From Bemisia tabaci (Eukaryota; Arthropoda; Insecta; Hemiptera; Aleyrodidae), in assembly GCF_918797505.1 (NCBI RefSeq), contig NC_092795.1, positions 22,803,131-22,867,130 on the forward strand: a stretch of 64,000 nucleotides of DNA, read 5' to 3'. The notes beneath the pieces were generated by a model that did not search any database, had not been told where the DNA came from, and was given only the letters and a program-made list of their open reading frames with translations. Each line of letters opens with the position of its first letter. Position 1 is the stretch's first letter. This document shows positions 11,909 to 23,400 of the stretch, piece by piece. The translations under genes were made by a program, and so were the position numbers.

Positions 11909-12605
11909 TATGCCCGTCTTTTAGAGCCCAAGCGAGAAACCTGTTGAAATATTAATATCGATTGTAATCGTCAGCGTTACTGGAAGAAAGTCTGACACAT
12001 TTTACTAGAAATATGGTAAAGTCTTTTATGAATCTAGATGATTTTTGACCCAGGGCACAGTACTAATTTGAGATGAAGATAACCAGCAAGATATTTGGTA
12101 GCATTTACCATAAACATTTGAGTAATTAATATTCAATTTAAAACTATGTCCTTCTTGCGTACAAGAAACAGCAAATTAACACGCATATTACGCAATATTC
12201 GACATTGACATGGACAGAAGATGAAGAGGAAATGACATCCGACTGCAAAACACTTGAACTTTTATTTTTATTCAAAAGGATGAGTTTTTTTAGATAGGTT
12301 TGAAGAAGGGAAAAAAGATAGGGAGTTTTCAATAATGAAGCAAAAACATACGTACCGTTCAGAAACACCGAATGGAAATGGGAACGCATGAGATACATTC
12401 CTTGCGCTCTGGCGAAATCCCGCCGCATGTTTAGTGAAAACAGCTGAATATACCAGACAATGTGGAGCGTTCCCGAATTCGTTTTTTCGTATTTACGTAA
12501 CAATTTTTTTAGTTCGCGAATTTTTGTTTTGCATCCATTGAACCATTGGCAGCATTAGGCGCGCCAAACTCTTCTCTCTCGTTTCCATTTTTTTTGGTCA
12601 CTGAC
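11909..12605. other. 5' flank of the secreted-protein gene; weak exon-like segment
   Basis: On the minus strand the sequence AATATTTCAACAG lies about 36 bases upstream of the ATG and could be an acceptor for a non-coding 5' exon. A segment at about 12352-12441 (minus) follows ATATTCAG and ends in GGTACGTATG, an acceptable donor. It would encode a short peptide containing FARAQGMYLMRSHFHSVFLN and might be the exon after the one at 12606-12836. Evidence is weak. Confidence 0.3.
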
Positions 12606-12836
12606 TGATCCGATATTTGTACAACCATTGGAGCTGACTCTCATCAAATTAGGACATGGTTCACAGTCATGGACATAAAATCCTTGATTGTGAGTCATGT
12701 ACCAGCCGTTGATTGCCTATCTTTGTGAAGTTAGATAGACAGATGAACTGCTGGCCACATAAGGGTAGAAAGCTCCTCCATGATTATTTAGTACACCACA
12801 CGTGCCGGTGTTTATAATCCAAAAGTTAAAAGCCAT
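12606..12836 (-). pseudogene. Coding-like exon with in-frame TAG, unidentified
   Basis: On the minus strand a polypyrimidine tract CTTCTTTTTTAG precedes an open stretch of 77 codons ending at the donor GTCAGT. The translation has coding character, with NTGTCGVLNNHGG early and CEPCPNLMRVSSNGC late (four cysteines overall), but codon 40 (12719-12717) is TAG. Either the exon is a pseudogene or assembly error piece, or the true exon starts after the TAG, which could itself serve as a weak acceptor. I do not recognise the family. CPN and VSS-x-GC spacing is faintly like domain 1 of the neighbouring secreted proteins, too weak to claim homology. Confidence 0.35.
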
Positions 12837-14744
12837 CTAAAAAAGAAGTCGTGATTAATTACGGATATAGCCTTCAACAAATTGAAACTGTGCGACTGAG
12901 AAGAAGGACAGTCTATGAAATGGTTTAGTTTTTTCACTTATTTGCTATCAGGCACGCGTAAATTTTGTGTTGGCAAAAAATTAAAACGTGTTGTGCGGCT
13001 CATTTTTGCCCTTTTTTTTAATTCAAAAATTGGGATTATGTCTCTAACAAAAAATGGACTGGCATGAGCGACCGTCCTGCGCTTTGACCAAAATAACCCT
13101 GTAAGGACTACTTTCGGCAACTTTTTAAACCCCACTTGACACTTTTTATTAATAGTATTTGCAAAGCATATCCAGGGCCTTTCTTCCAATATCCTTTCGT
13201 ATACCACGAGAGTTTCCAATCCTCTTATTTTCTGGGGCCCTCGGAAAACCTAGTGCCAATCCACCCCTGTCTTCAACCGTCCTGATAAATTATCTCTTAA
13301 TTTGTAAATTAAAAAATTGAAAATTGAAGAGTCCCACAACGGTAACCTGCTTGCAGCGTTTTTAGCATTCATTTTCATGTACAGCACATCTTGCAAAATG
13401 TCATTCAGGTGTGGCTTCAGCAGTCCAGCAACGACACAGCAACATTTCGACGACATTGTTAAACAATGTGCGTTTATTCAAACAGATTAAGGGACACATC
13501 TATACTATGCAGAATGTTGCACATGAATCTCTTTTTAAAATTTATAATGGAGATATGGCTTGACTGCACATCTATATCCGATTTGCGATCGGTGGCAGAG
13601 AGGGAGAGAGAGGGAGAGAGAGTTTTCAGTTTAGGCTACTTTTACGTTTTCTCCCGTAAGCGAACATTTACAGACTAATAGATCCGATCGTAACGTTCTC
13701 GGCGAGTTGTTAGTAGATATGCTCGAGATTTTGGTGGCGAAATCTATTCCGCGAGTAACAATGTTAAGCCCCGGTTCCACAGGCAGCGTTCGTCTTAATG
13801 TTGATTGTGCGACAGGATGTAACCGCATTTTAATCCTGCCCGTTAACGCAAGTCTGTTGGCAATAGTCGCATATGCGATGGGTAGGTTTATAGAGAGAAT
13901 AAGCAGACATTGAGATATCGAAAAAACGTTCCTAATATACTGGTTTCATTTAATATATTATGTTGGGCAAAAAAACGGATGTGTCATGGCCAGACGCATA
14001 CGTTTGACTGCATGTTCATTCCTAAAAAATCGAGCTGGCAAAGAATGAAGCTGAATGTACCCGGACGTGAAAATTAACCACTCAATTCGACGAATAAAAT
14101 AATGCCTCGCTTTAGACGACTTTCGCCAGCTTTATATTGATTTTAAAAAGTAGATTTTTCGGCAAATTACAGCTAATATATGCCCCCAGGAGTATAACGG
14201 AGCTGCATGTTTTTCGTCAAAAATTCAAAATGCAACAAATAAATTGGCAATTTTTTTTGATATCTTGATGTTCGCTCATTCCCGCATTAAAATTACCACG
14301 GACCTGTCAGTTGTAATAGAAGTTACTAAGGCAAATTGTCTTTTCAGCATGGTGGAACTCGGAACTTTTTGTAAGGGTCGGGGTAGAAGGACATCTCATC
14401 AAAGAGGGATCTATGGGATGCATTAAGAGACACTCCCCCGATGACTGTTTTGTCATTCCTGTAGGACTAAAAGCACGACTTTTGGTTTCTCACGCGGATA
14501 TCCTCCATTAATCCGTGGAAACCCTCAGCCCCAAAGGGCCGAAGGGAGAATCAAGGATTCCCTGAACTCTTCAGGGTGATCCAGGGTGGAAAATTTTGAC
14601 AAAATTGACACAGGCTAGGAGTAATTTTAAGCTGCATATTCTCCCTGAGAAATTGATCGAATTACAATTCAAAAGATGAAAGGTATGTCACGATTGTCAC
14701 CCACTTTCTAATCAAAATACCTCAGACTTTTACGTGAAGTCAAA
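12837..14744. other. Intergenic, no gene supported
   Basis: Several open frames of 60-93 codons exist on both strands, none with a recognisable domain, consistent splice signals or a paralogue in the window. A short GGGAGAGA-type purine repeat lies at 13598-13620. Confidence 0.4.
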
Positions 14745-14879
14745 TAAATTTGGACATATTTCTGGTAAACGGAACGATGTGCATTACGACGCGAGGCTTT
14801 TTATGCAAATATTCTTATGGATCTCAGGGCTCATGTCTTAATGCACATTGTTCCGTTCGGCAAGAGTACGTACATTTAT
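14745..14879. repeat. Foldback MITE, family C copy 3
   Basis: Left arm TTTGGACATATTTCTGGTAA and then CGGAACGATGTGCATTA mirror the right arm TAATGCACATTGTTCCG. The centre has TTATGGATCTCAGGGCTCAT. It is 13 bases upstream of the large family A foldback. Confidence 0.85.
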
Positions 14880-14891
14880 CCCCCTCCCCAC

Positions 14892-15404
14892 AATGGAGAT
14901 GTTGCATGTGTGAGAGATTTGCGATTTGACTGTTGATTCTTATGTAAAAGTTCGCGAGTAACACGATGGTGCCACTGGTTTTCTCTGAAATCAACTCCCA
15001 AGCTCAAAAAAACCTCTCAAGTTGAGGCCAAAGTGGAGGGTTTATCCCACGCTATCCTGAGAGTCCACCTCTACGTCAAAACAAACTCTCCATGCAAAGA
15101 TAGGGAGCAAATACATTACATTAGCAGTGATGCCGTGTTTTCAGTTTTAGAGTCCCCAAATGAAGTGGCAGCCCTGTCAATGTATTTGCTCCCTATCTTT
15201 GCATGGGGAGTTTGTCTTGATGTAGAGGTGGACTCTCAGGATAGCGTGGGATATCCCCTCCATTTTGGCCTCAACTTGAGAGCTTTTTTTGAGCTTGGGA
15301 GTCGATTTCGGAGAAAATCAGTGGCACCATCGTATTTTTCGCGAACTTTTACACAAGAATCAAGGGTCAAATCGCAAATCCCTCACACATGCAACATCTC
15401 CATT
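14892..15404. repeat. Foldback element, family A copy 1
   Basis: Begins AATGGAGATGTTGCATGTGT and ends ACACATGCAACATCTCCATT. The arms of about 230 bp are inverted copies around a short centre containing GTGATGCCGTGTTTTCAGTT. Copies occur at 27786-28296 and 38836-39343. Open frames across it are by-products of the repeat and are not genes. Confidence 0.95.
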
Positions 15405-15940
15405 CCGGTTGTGCGTTTCAGTGGCAAGAGACAGTCGGGGACACGCTCTAATTTATTGCACCAAGTCTCGCGAATCCGTCGCGTGATTCGCGCCGCACCG
15501 GCGGCGCCCGGTGGAAGCGTGGCTTAACAAGGTTACGCGCGGCGTGCGAGCGCGACGCGCCCATCCCCGACCTCACGTTCGCCTCGTTCCGCCCGGCCTG
15601 ATAGAATATGACAGCTGATGACGTGTAACTCGATAACGGCCCCGATTTACACGGTTCCGCGCCCCGATTTACACGGCTTCGGGCCCCGCCACCGTGCGCC
15701 GCGCCGCGCCGTCCGCGCAAATCAAATACGCGCTCGGGCTCAAAAGCCGCCACCGTGACTTCCAAGCCCCCCCCCCCCCCCACCAACACCATCGATCTCT
15801 CTGTAAACATCCCTCATCTCCGCGTGGTTACCTGGATGCGAATTGAATTCGTGTCGGCCGCGAGGCCCACTCTCTGCTTCGATTCATCGATTGCGATTGA
15901 TCGAATCGCCCGGTGACATTCGGTTTCGGGTTTTGAGCGG
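15405..15940. promoter_or_regulatory. GC-rich, CpG-rich block
   Basis: A roughly 500-base stretch much richer in G, C and CpG than its surroundings. It contains a near-duplicate of CCCCGATTTACACGG at about 15641 and 15662, and a C-run at 15767-15781. No open frame in it has coding character. It may be a promoter, first-exon region or conserved regulatory block. Function is inferred from composition only. Confidence 0.3.
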
Positions 15941-16089
15941 CAGATACACTTGCAAGTTAGAAGCACTTGTAAAAGTGAAACACCAATAGGAACCCGGGCT
16001 TTCGATCGCTCGACGTCAAGCTATCAAAATCTTTATTTCCTATTGGTGTTCCACTTTCAACAAGCGCTTCTAATTCGCAGGTGTATCTG
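15941..16089. repeat. Foldback MITE
   Basis: Left arm CAGATACACTTGCAAGTTAG, then TGAAACACCAATAGGAA, mirrors the right arm TTCCTATTGGTGTTCCACTT through GCGCTTCTAATTCGCAGGTG. Only one copy was seen in the window. Confidence 0.85.
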
Positions 16090-17547
16090 GGTCTTTACAG
16101 TCGTGGACGCTGTCGCGTTTTCGTCTGGAGCGAAGGGAAAACGCCCGCAAGAACGCCCGAAACTCGTCGACCAATGGGAGAGCACAGCTGTATACAGTTT
16201 GTTTTTCTGTGGGTGGGAAAAAGATTGAGATCGCAATACTCTCCATGTGAAGCCCCCTCAGAATTGAAACTGACGTGTTTTTGGTGGCTTTTGATCCATT
16301 TTAGGGCATTTGTGGAGAATTTTGGAGTTTCCTTCCCGCTCCTCCACCCCAAGCAAATTTTGTCCCTCATAAGATTTGGCTGCAGTTACGCACCGCGAAC
16401 AAACCCTACGGGACTATTTTTGTAAATGAACTGCCACGGCAAAAGCAAAAGCACCGTATCTACATTCTAGATTTTCCATTTGCTTTTCAGGTATGCTGTC
16501 AAAATCATCAGAAAAGTCAATTAAAAATGCTATGATTTAAAGCTACAAATCATAATTACACCTATGGTATGCCAGCCACTCAGGAAATTTCAAATATAAA
16601 ACGTTCGTTTGTTAGACTTTCAGTCAAGGAATAATGTAATAAATTAAGAGTGGAATTGACATTTTTCTTTGTACGATAGTGTAGTATGACATGTTTCGAA
16701 AAAATTGTCAAACATTGCCGTCTCTGAATACCATCGGTAAGTAAGAGAGAAAGTAAAAACTTATAATTCGTGGAAAAGGTTGCAAAACAAAAATTAGAAC
16801 GTGCCGAAGTGTTTTGCAACCTTTTGTCACTACGGAAAGGCAAAAAAAAATTAAAAAGAGAGGAAAAATTACGATAAACCGTTGACCCACTGTTATTGGA
16901 AAACTGAGACACAAAGATAATAAAAAAGTAATCTTGCGAAATGATCCCAATAGGGTGATTTTGCGAATTACAGATCGTTTTCTGCGTCCGTAGTATACTT
17001 TAGCATGAAAAACATACCTTAAAGTGTGTTTTTGCGTCAATTTTTAGGCATATTTTACCAATTCTCGCGAAAATATCCCGAGGGTGTAATTTGAAATCTT
17101 GAAGCCTCATAACTGAGAGATAGATTAATATTCGTCAGTTCCTACCCGAGGGATTCCATCGACTCAGGGGATGCTACGACGATGTCTTATATTTTCAGCC
17201 GAGTATCAGAAGATTCGATAGATCGAAATTGGAGGGAGCGCACGACGTATCGAATGATTTCAAATGGGCATCGAGGGTGCAGTAAATTCAGCGCGAGGGA
17301 TTCCATCTCAGGCGCCGGAAATGGGGCAATTGATGTGGACGGTGCCGATTGGCTTTCATCGCCGCATTGGATTTTGCTGGGAAATCGATTATTTTCCGCG
17401 TGAACACGACATCGTGGCTGACGTAAGACGTCTGAATTCACCGAGCCTCCATCCGAGTTTACCTGAAATCGGGAGACGTCATTTCGATGCTTCACCTCTT
17501 CTTGTGAGGCCTTATTACTCGTTCCAGGAATGTTCAATTAGAGTGCC
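16090..17547. other. Intergenic; hairpin at 16775-16824 and mixed-composition block
   Basis: No gene supported. Bases 16775-16788 and 16811-16824 form a perfect 14-bp inverted repeat (AAAGGTTGCAAAAC) with a 22-base loop. Bases 17140-17540 are less AT-rich and open on both strands, but show no domain or splice structure. Confidence 0.4.
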
Positions 17548-17760
17548 TTTATAAACAGAAAGTGGCCACTGAAGGATCCACTAGTGATTGGCTCAGCCAT
17601 CTTGGGCTTTTTGGAGCTCCTAAGACCCAAAAAACTGCTGAACATTGCATGCAGATAATTACTAAGTGCAGAAAATGCGGGTTTATTTGCTTGTACCGTA
17701 GTAAACCAAATCACACATTTATACGTATTTTCTTAGTTTTGATCCGAAAATAAAGCAGTA
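17548..17760. repeat. Partial copy of the 51529-51896 TIR element
   Basis: AAGTGGCCACTGAAG and GATTGGCTCAGCCATCTTGG are shared with the element at 51529. The right terminal repeat was not found, so this copy is truncated or diverged. The short open frame across it is unlikely to be a gene. Confidence 0.5.
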
Positions 17761-18083
17761 CATTTTCAAAAATAAAATTCAACTTTAACCTCTACTACGT
17801 CAAATTGGCAACAGGTGCAGTAGGTGATACGCATCAACGATTGGCCAATCAAAATAGCCCCTTCTCACCCGCTCTCAATCACTTCCACTGATCTCAAATA
17901 AGGTATCTAAAATTTCGACGTGATATTTTCGTTCGTTCTATTTTCTTTTAATGTAACAAAAAAAAAAAACTGAATATCATCAGAGTTTCTGAATCGTTAC
18001 AATGTAAATACATATTTCCCCTTTAATTATGTAAAAACTGGAGCAGAAAGTCAGGAATGATGGCACTCAGCCCTACAGCGGTC

Positions 18084-18240
18084 ATGCAGTCTTGTCGGTC
18101 TTGATGTGCGTCTCACGCCGCGCCAACTGACCGACTGCACTGTGTTTGGCGCAATGCGCGAAGTATTCATGCAGTCTTGCAGGCTCTAATATACGTTTAA
18201 CGCCGGCCGCACTGCATGCGTTTGGAGCGATTATTAGGTC
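18084..18240. repeat. Two-unit tandem duplication (~85 bp)
   Basis: TCATGCAGTCTTG starts at about 18083 and again at about 18168. Each unit continues through a GTCTCACGCCG / GTTTAACGCCG segment and a CTGCACTG / CTGCATGCG segment. The units are diverged and non-coding. Confidence 0.65.
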
Positions 18241-20220
18241 TCGCGTTAGAATAATCTGATAGAAAAGCTTCAAAGGCCCATGCTGTGTTTCGACGCCGTG
18301 TGAGCATTCCAACGTTGCCTCCTTTATCCGGATTAAATATTTTTCCCGAGAAAAGTTAAGAGAGTTCTTCATATAACCACGACCATTATTCAATCTTTTC
18401 ACTTCATTTATTATCAGAAGGTAAGACATCGACTTATCAACAAACTAACCTAAACTAGCGTCAACATTAAAATGCGTTTATTCTCCAACTGTTTCCTGTT
18501 TTGCCGAACCTCTACCTTATATTAACTTCATTATAAATTTGCGCATTCCTGTAGCAGATGTTAAGGTTTCTATTCGCGCAATCTTCATATATTTTCTGAG
18601 GCCTTTCGCGCAATCCTTTCGACCTCTCTGATTGACTCGATCCACAGTGTGAAGTTAACGTGTGACTGCATATTGAGAGGAGTTCTATCTCCTATATAAC
18701 TCCATGCCTTTCAGAACTTACAGCAAAATTTAGATAAGCCCTGGTATCATAAGACGACAAATTGCGTTACAATCTCGAGAAGATCATCGGAGCTTCACTG
18801 GTGAGATTGACGACTACCATCAGTACCATCAGCAAATATCAAGCTATTTCAAATCTGAAACTATGGCCCGAAAATTATTTTTTGACTCTGTTTGACAGGG
18901 AAACACGTTTTGCCATCGCCTAGTTTCTATTTTAGTTGCTTCTCACCCCAAGCAGAGAAACATTTTACTTTCTTTCTAAGCGAATAACATTCCTGCAATA
19001 AAAACCTACTTACACCCATGTTTTTTTACTTAGCTCGGCAAAACACCCATGATCATCAGGATCGGTTAAAGCAGCATAACTCCTGATAGAAATCCTTTAC
19101 AGATAAGTGATTCTTTTTGAAAATTGCAAAAGAGCGAGAAAGGATTTACATTTACGTGCTTGAAACGGAATGACGACGTTACCGCCTTCTCAATCGAGCC
19201 AAGTCGTTTGACTAATTTCAGTTTTTTGAAAGGACTCAAAAATTCAAATGTTGGGATTCTTCGGAACGTGGCAACCCTAACGATATCCGATTACCTGCAT
19301 TTCAATCGCGCAATTTCTTCTTTTTATGATTTAGAGATGGTGGGAATTGCGTTGGCTCAATTTATTAAACAAATATTATATTTTTTGTCGCGTGGGTGTG
19401 AGTTCATATCGTATAATCAACGTGTTTACAAAGCATATAATGCTTTTAAATTGGATTTTACGAGATAAGCGTAGTCGGAGAAAATCCCTTCACATGCGCT
19501 AGTGGAAGCAGCTTTTGCACCAATGCAGTTGACGTTTTAACATGATTTATACTAGCCCCTACGCAACGCACGCAAACCGCTGAATGACGCTTTCCAAGTC
19601 ATATTTCAAAATTCTGAGGCAAAGGGAATTAGCTCGAGGTGAGTACCTGCCGGAATCCGAAAAAATTGTGGAATTTGGCCCAGGAGATCTTTAGAATGCC
19701 CCGAGACGTACCATGGAAAAGAATATGATAATTTCAACTATACTTCTGGCTGGTTTGGCGCTAGACAAAGGAGTGGTTGCGCCAGCTGGCAGTATAGTTG
19801 CGTCAGCCAGAATTAAAGCGCTGGGTGCAGAAAGGACATTTCTTGGTTGATGTGTCTCAAAATCTCCGCCACCGTTTCATCTTTTATAATTAAAGCAAAT
19901 GTAGGAGTGCGTTATTTGTTGTAACATTTATCAAACATTCTCTGTGACTTTACAATACTGAAAGAGTAAAATTTCAGAAAATGCACCCGATAGTTTCATC
20001 TCTAAAATAAAAATTAGCACTGGAGATGCCAAGACACCGCATCCAAAAAATGCCTTTTCTGTACCCAACGCCTCAAATATGAATGAATCAACCTCATTCT
20101 ACGTGACTTGATCATACTTCCGGCTGGCGCCCAAATCAGCGGGAGGCGTGATAATTTTGGGAAACGTGTTGTGACAAAAATTTGTGGATATTGGTTGCAG
20201 AATCCATGGTTTGAATTGTT
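18241..20220. other. Intergenic, no gene supported; one hairpin
   Basis: AT-rich with a few open frames up to 115 codons and no recognised domain. It contains the hairpin listed at 19735-19800. Confidence 0.4.
19735..19800 (+). ncRNA. Hairpin resembling a microRNA precursor
   Basis: CAACTATACT at the left pairs perfectly with AGTATAGTTG at the right. The stem continues with wobble pairs through GGCTGG / CCAGCT and GGCGC / GCGCC around a loop of about 14 bases, total about 66 nt. Size and near-continuous pairing fit a pre-miRNA, but a small foldback repeat would look the same. Confidence 0.25.
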
Positions 20221-20408
20221 AGAATCCAATGAATTTTTTTTTTTATTTAATAATTCAGCAACAGTTTAATTTTACGAGATGCCATATTGGCTTGCAAAAT
20301 ATAAACACTAAATAATGGCGGAAATTATTTTAGGCTTCAAGAATTTACCGAAACACGCTATCCCCCTCCATTAAGATGGAGGGTGCGTTAAGCAGAATCC
20401 AATGAATT
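20221..20408 (-). mobile_element. Short retroposed insertion with 15-bp target duplication
   Basis: The 15-base word AGAATCCAATGAATT occurs at 20221-20235 and 20394-20408. Directly after the left copy is a run of T, the complement of a poly(A) tail, preceded on the minus strand by AATAAA. The 158-base insert therefore looks like the 3' end of a polyadenylated transcript inserted in minus orientation by a LINE machinery. On the minus strand it starts with a hairpin (CCCTCCATCTTAATGGAGGG). The source gene is unknown. Confidence 0.75.
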
Positions 20409-23400
20409 GCGGCTCGACTGAAGGAGAGGTTGTTAAAAAAGGATACTAAAAAAGGCAAAAAAAGAATGCATGGCCTTCAAGTGTGAAACAAAAGTGAGTC
20501 ACATCCTATCCCACGAATTCGCTCGTGGCGAAGCGAACACAAAGAGGGATCCGCAAAACCTTTTAAAAACTACTGCGGCGGGATATAGCATGGAGTTTCT
20601 TGGGAACTATCTTACCTCACATAATATCATTATACTTTATTCGCCGTCTTTTTCGCATTCAGGACGGATTTTACGTATGAGGAGAAAAAAGTTCGCCACG
20701 TATTGATTGAGCTTGATTGTCGGATTTTTCCCCGGGCGCGCCAGGCAGGTCTTAGGCGAGCTTGGGTTCCGGGAGCTCGTCCCGCGCTGAAATAAAAGCT
20801 CAACTGTACTTTGCAACGAGCCTTGTTGCCAATATGATTCCATACTCTCCGAGGCGCACGTAAAAATGCAGTTAAGTTGTTTCATCGGCGGGGCAACGGG
20901 TATTTCATTAAACCGCCAACCCGAGCGTTTGTGAATTCAACATGTTGCCTCAAAGTTTTTCCTCGAGTGTTTTTCTTCAAGAGTTGCATCTTGAAGTTTT
21001 TATCTCGAAACTCCGTCTCTCAGGCACCGAAACACCGCGCCGAGGGGGGAGGGGCTCCTCATGACCATATTTTCAACTTTTTTTTTTTTTAAAACGACAG
21101 ATAATATCCCTCAGTCGCTGCTGAGCTTTCAATTTGCAATTTGTGCTCTCTAACTTCCGTCCCGTCTTGAGAGGTCCCAGCGTTAAAAGCTTTCGAGTGG
21201 ACTTTGTACTCCGCGGATTTGATCAACGTTTTACACAGAGAACAATAAGCTGTACCGCTCGTCCTGCAAATAACGTAAATAGTCATGAGACGTTTCTTTA
21301 TGGACCAAGTTTAGCGGAAAGGAGCCAACTCACGTAGAGTTTAAATTGAGAGGAATAGGTTTGAAGATTTGTTCTTCCACGAGGAGTATTGCTAAAGATA
21401 AGTTTCGATCCTTGATTCAATAAATTGTATCGAGTATTTTTTTCTCGATTTATTCAATTATTGACAAAATAATGTTTACCAGTACAACTAGATCTGCTAA
21501 TGAAAAAAGTCGGAAGACAATACACACTCATCGACAACTGGTTGAAATTAAAAAAATTACCTATCCGAATTATCTAATAGAGTGGATTGAATTTTGCAGA
21601 GAGGAACAAAAAATATTGAGCAAGGCATCTGCTCAAATCGAAAACGCGTATTTTCATTGCAGCTTTTCGAAATCTTCGACATGGGTAAAATTTATTTGTT
21701 CATTTTTTATGTTAAATGAAGCTAATCAAAATTTTAAAATGGGAGAAGAACCCGATGAACGGGAGAGACGCATGGCTTTGAAGCTTCCTTAATTGCAATG
21801 TTCAAAACTTGTCACCTCACCGTGATATTTGAATGACTTATTACCGCTGAAAATGAATTTTTCATGATATTCTAAACGGACTTTGTCTTGCAAGGTAGAT
21901 GATGAAAAATCAAAGGAAATTACAGGCAATAAAATGGATTTGTGCACATTTTAATCCACGAGGAAATAAAAGTACATAACGCAAAGTTGCCTTATGTTTG
22001 CTCCACGATCGAGTTACATCTAAATTAGCTTAAATAAGCATGAACACCTGAGGATTCACAACAGCTCCGCCGTGTGATCCAAAATGGATGGTATGCGCTT
22101 TAAAACCTATTTGAGAAAATATTTGGGAATTTCGATTGCAGTCGGAAAAAATTATGTGACTGAATGGAAGAAGAAAAACATCTATGTCAGTAGCATGGGC
22201 TAAAAGTCGCATGAGGGACGAAATCTAAACATGGCAACATGGAGAATTCCGAAATATTTGTGCCCTTTTGGCATTTCGTGCTTTGTATAACAAGGGACGC
22301 ATGTCGAAAGCAGAGTGATCAGGAGTAAAATAAGGGAATCGATTCGGTTTTGTGACCGTATCTTGGACGTAGTTTGGCGGGACGTCGGCAGCCTGGCGCC
22401 ACTGAGTATTGGGACTGATTCGCAAAATAAGAATTGAGTCGAAATAAAACATTGAATGGACTTTTCGCAACAAGAAATAGAATGTATGGCTCGTCCATAA
22501 AAGAACTTACCTGCATGAAGAAACCAATGGCGCATATATTCATACAATGAGAGATAAGTAGTCTTTCATTGCAAGATCTAATAGAAATGCTCGTACAACT
22601 TGGAAATCAAGCACCGTATGGTATATTGCCTAATTTGGACATCCCGATTAACGTATCATCACCATTGAAACTTGTGACAGTCATACATATCTAATTGATC
22701 TTAGGAATGGTTGGTTGGTAGATACGTTTATTTGGTGCTTTTAACAATTGAGCCATTAACACCTTAGAGGAGAGATCAAAATATAGTACAGAATTTAAAA
22801 ATTTAACAGGTAGGGGTCACGAAAAGGTAATTCAAAATTAAAAGTTAGTAGTTAGCGTTGAGAACTAATTTGGTTGGTTCTCGCCAAGTAGAATCAAAAT
22901 TAGGCTTCAGAACTAATTTATTGTACTGAAGCACCAATCAATTCGCTTCATACGCTGACTTGACTTTACTAGAGCGCGAACCAGAATTGGAAAACAGCAC
23001 TAGCTGTAAAATTAGCGCTGTGGTAAGACAAATTCACCTTCGGGTCAAACTAATTCGCCCTCAACACTAACTGCCACATTGTCCGTTACATTTATTTAGT
23101 TTCGAAAAAGTGGCGTCGGTACAACAGCCTCAATCGCGTCAGCTCGTGAAAATCAATTAAAATGTGAAATTTCGGGCTCGTTTGACAATGTAAATACTCC
23201 CGGTATGATTTATAGTGTCCTCTCTTTCTTGAAAACGTTCGAAAGCAACATAAATAAACCTGTTAAGGTTAGAAATCGTCTGTTCGATTCAAAACGTAAA
23301 CAAGCATGATATTCGTTGGAGTCGTCAATCTTCTATATTAAATTGCGATTAAAGCGTTCCGCGTTCAGTTTATATTTTACGAAAATCTGTGAACTTACTG

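Noticed and set aside
12144..12503. 119-codon minus-strand open frame
   Set aside because: Begins only at a non-ATG codon and shows no domain as a whole. A sub-segment (12352-12441) may be an exon and is mentioned as such.
15033..15527. 164-codon plus-strand open frame
   Set aside because: Runs through the family A foldback and into its flank. Similar short frames recur in other copies of the repeat, so this is repeat-derived.
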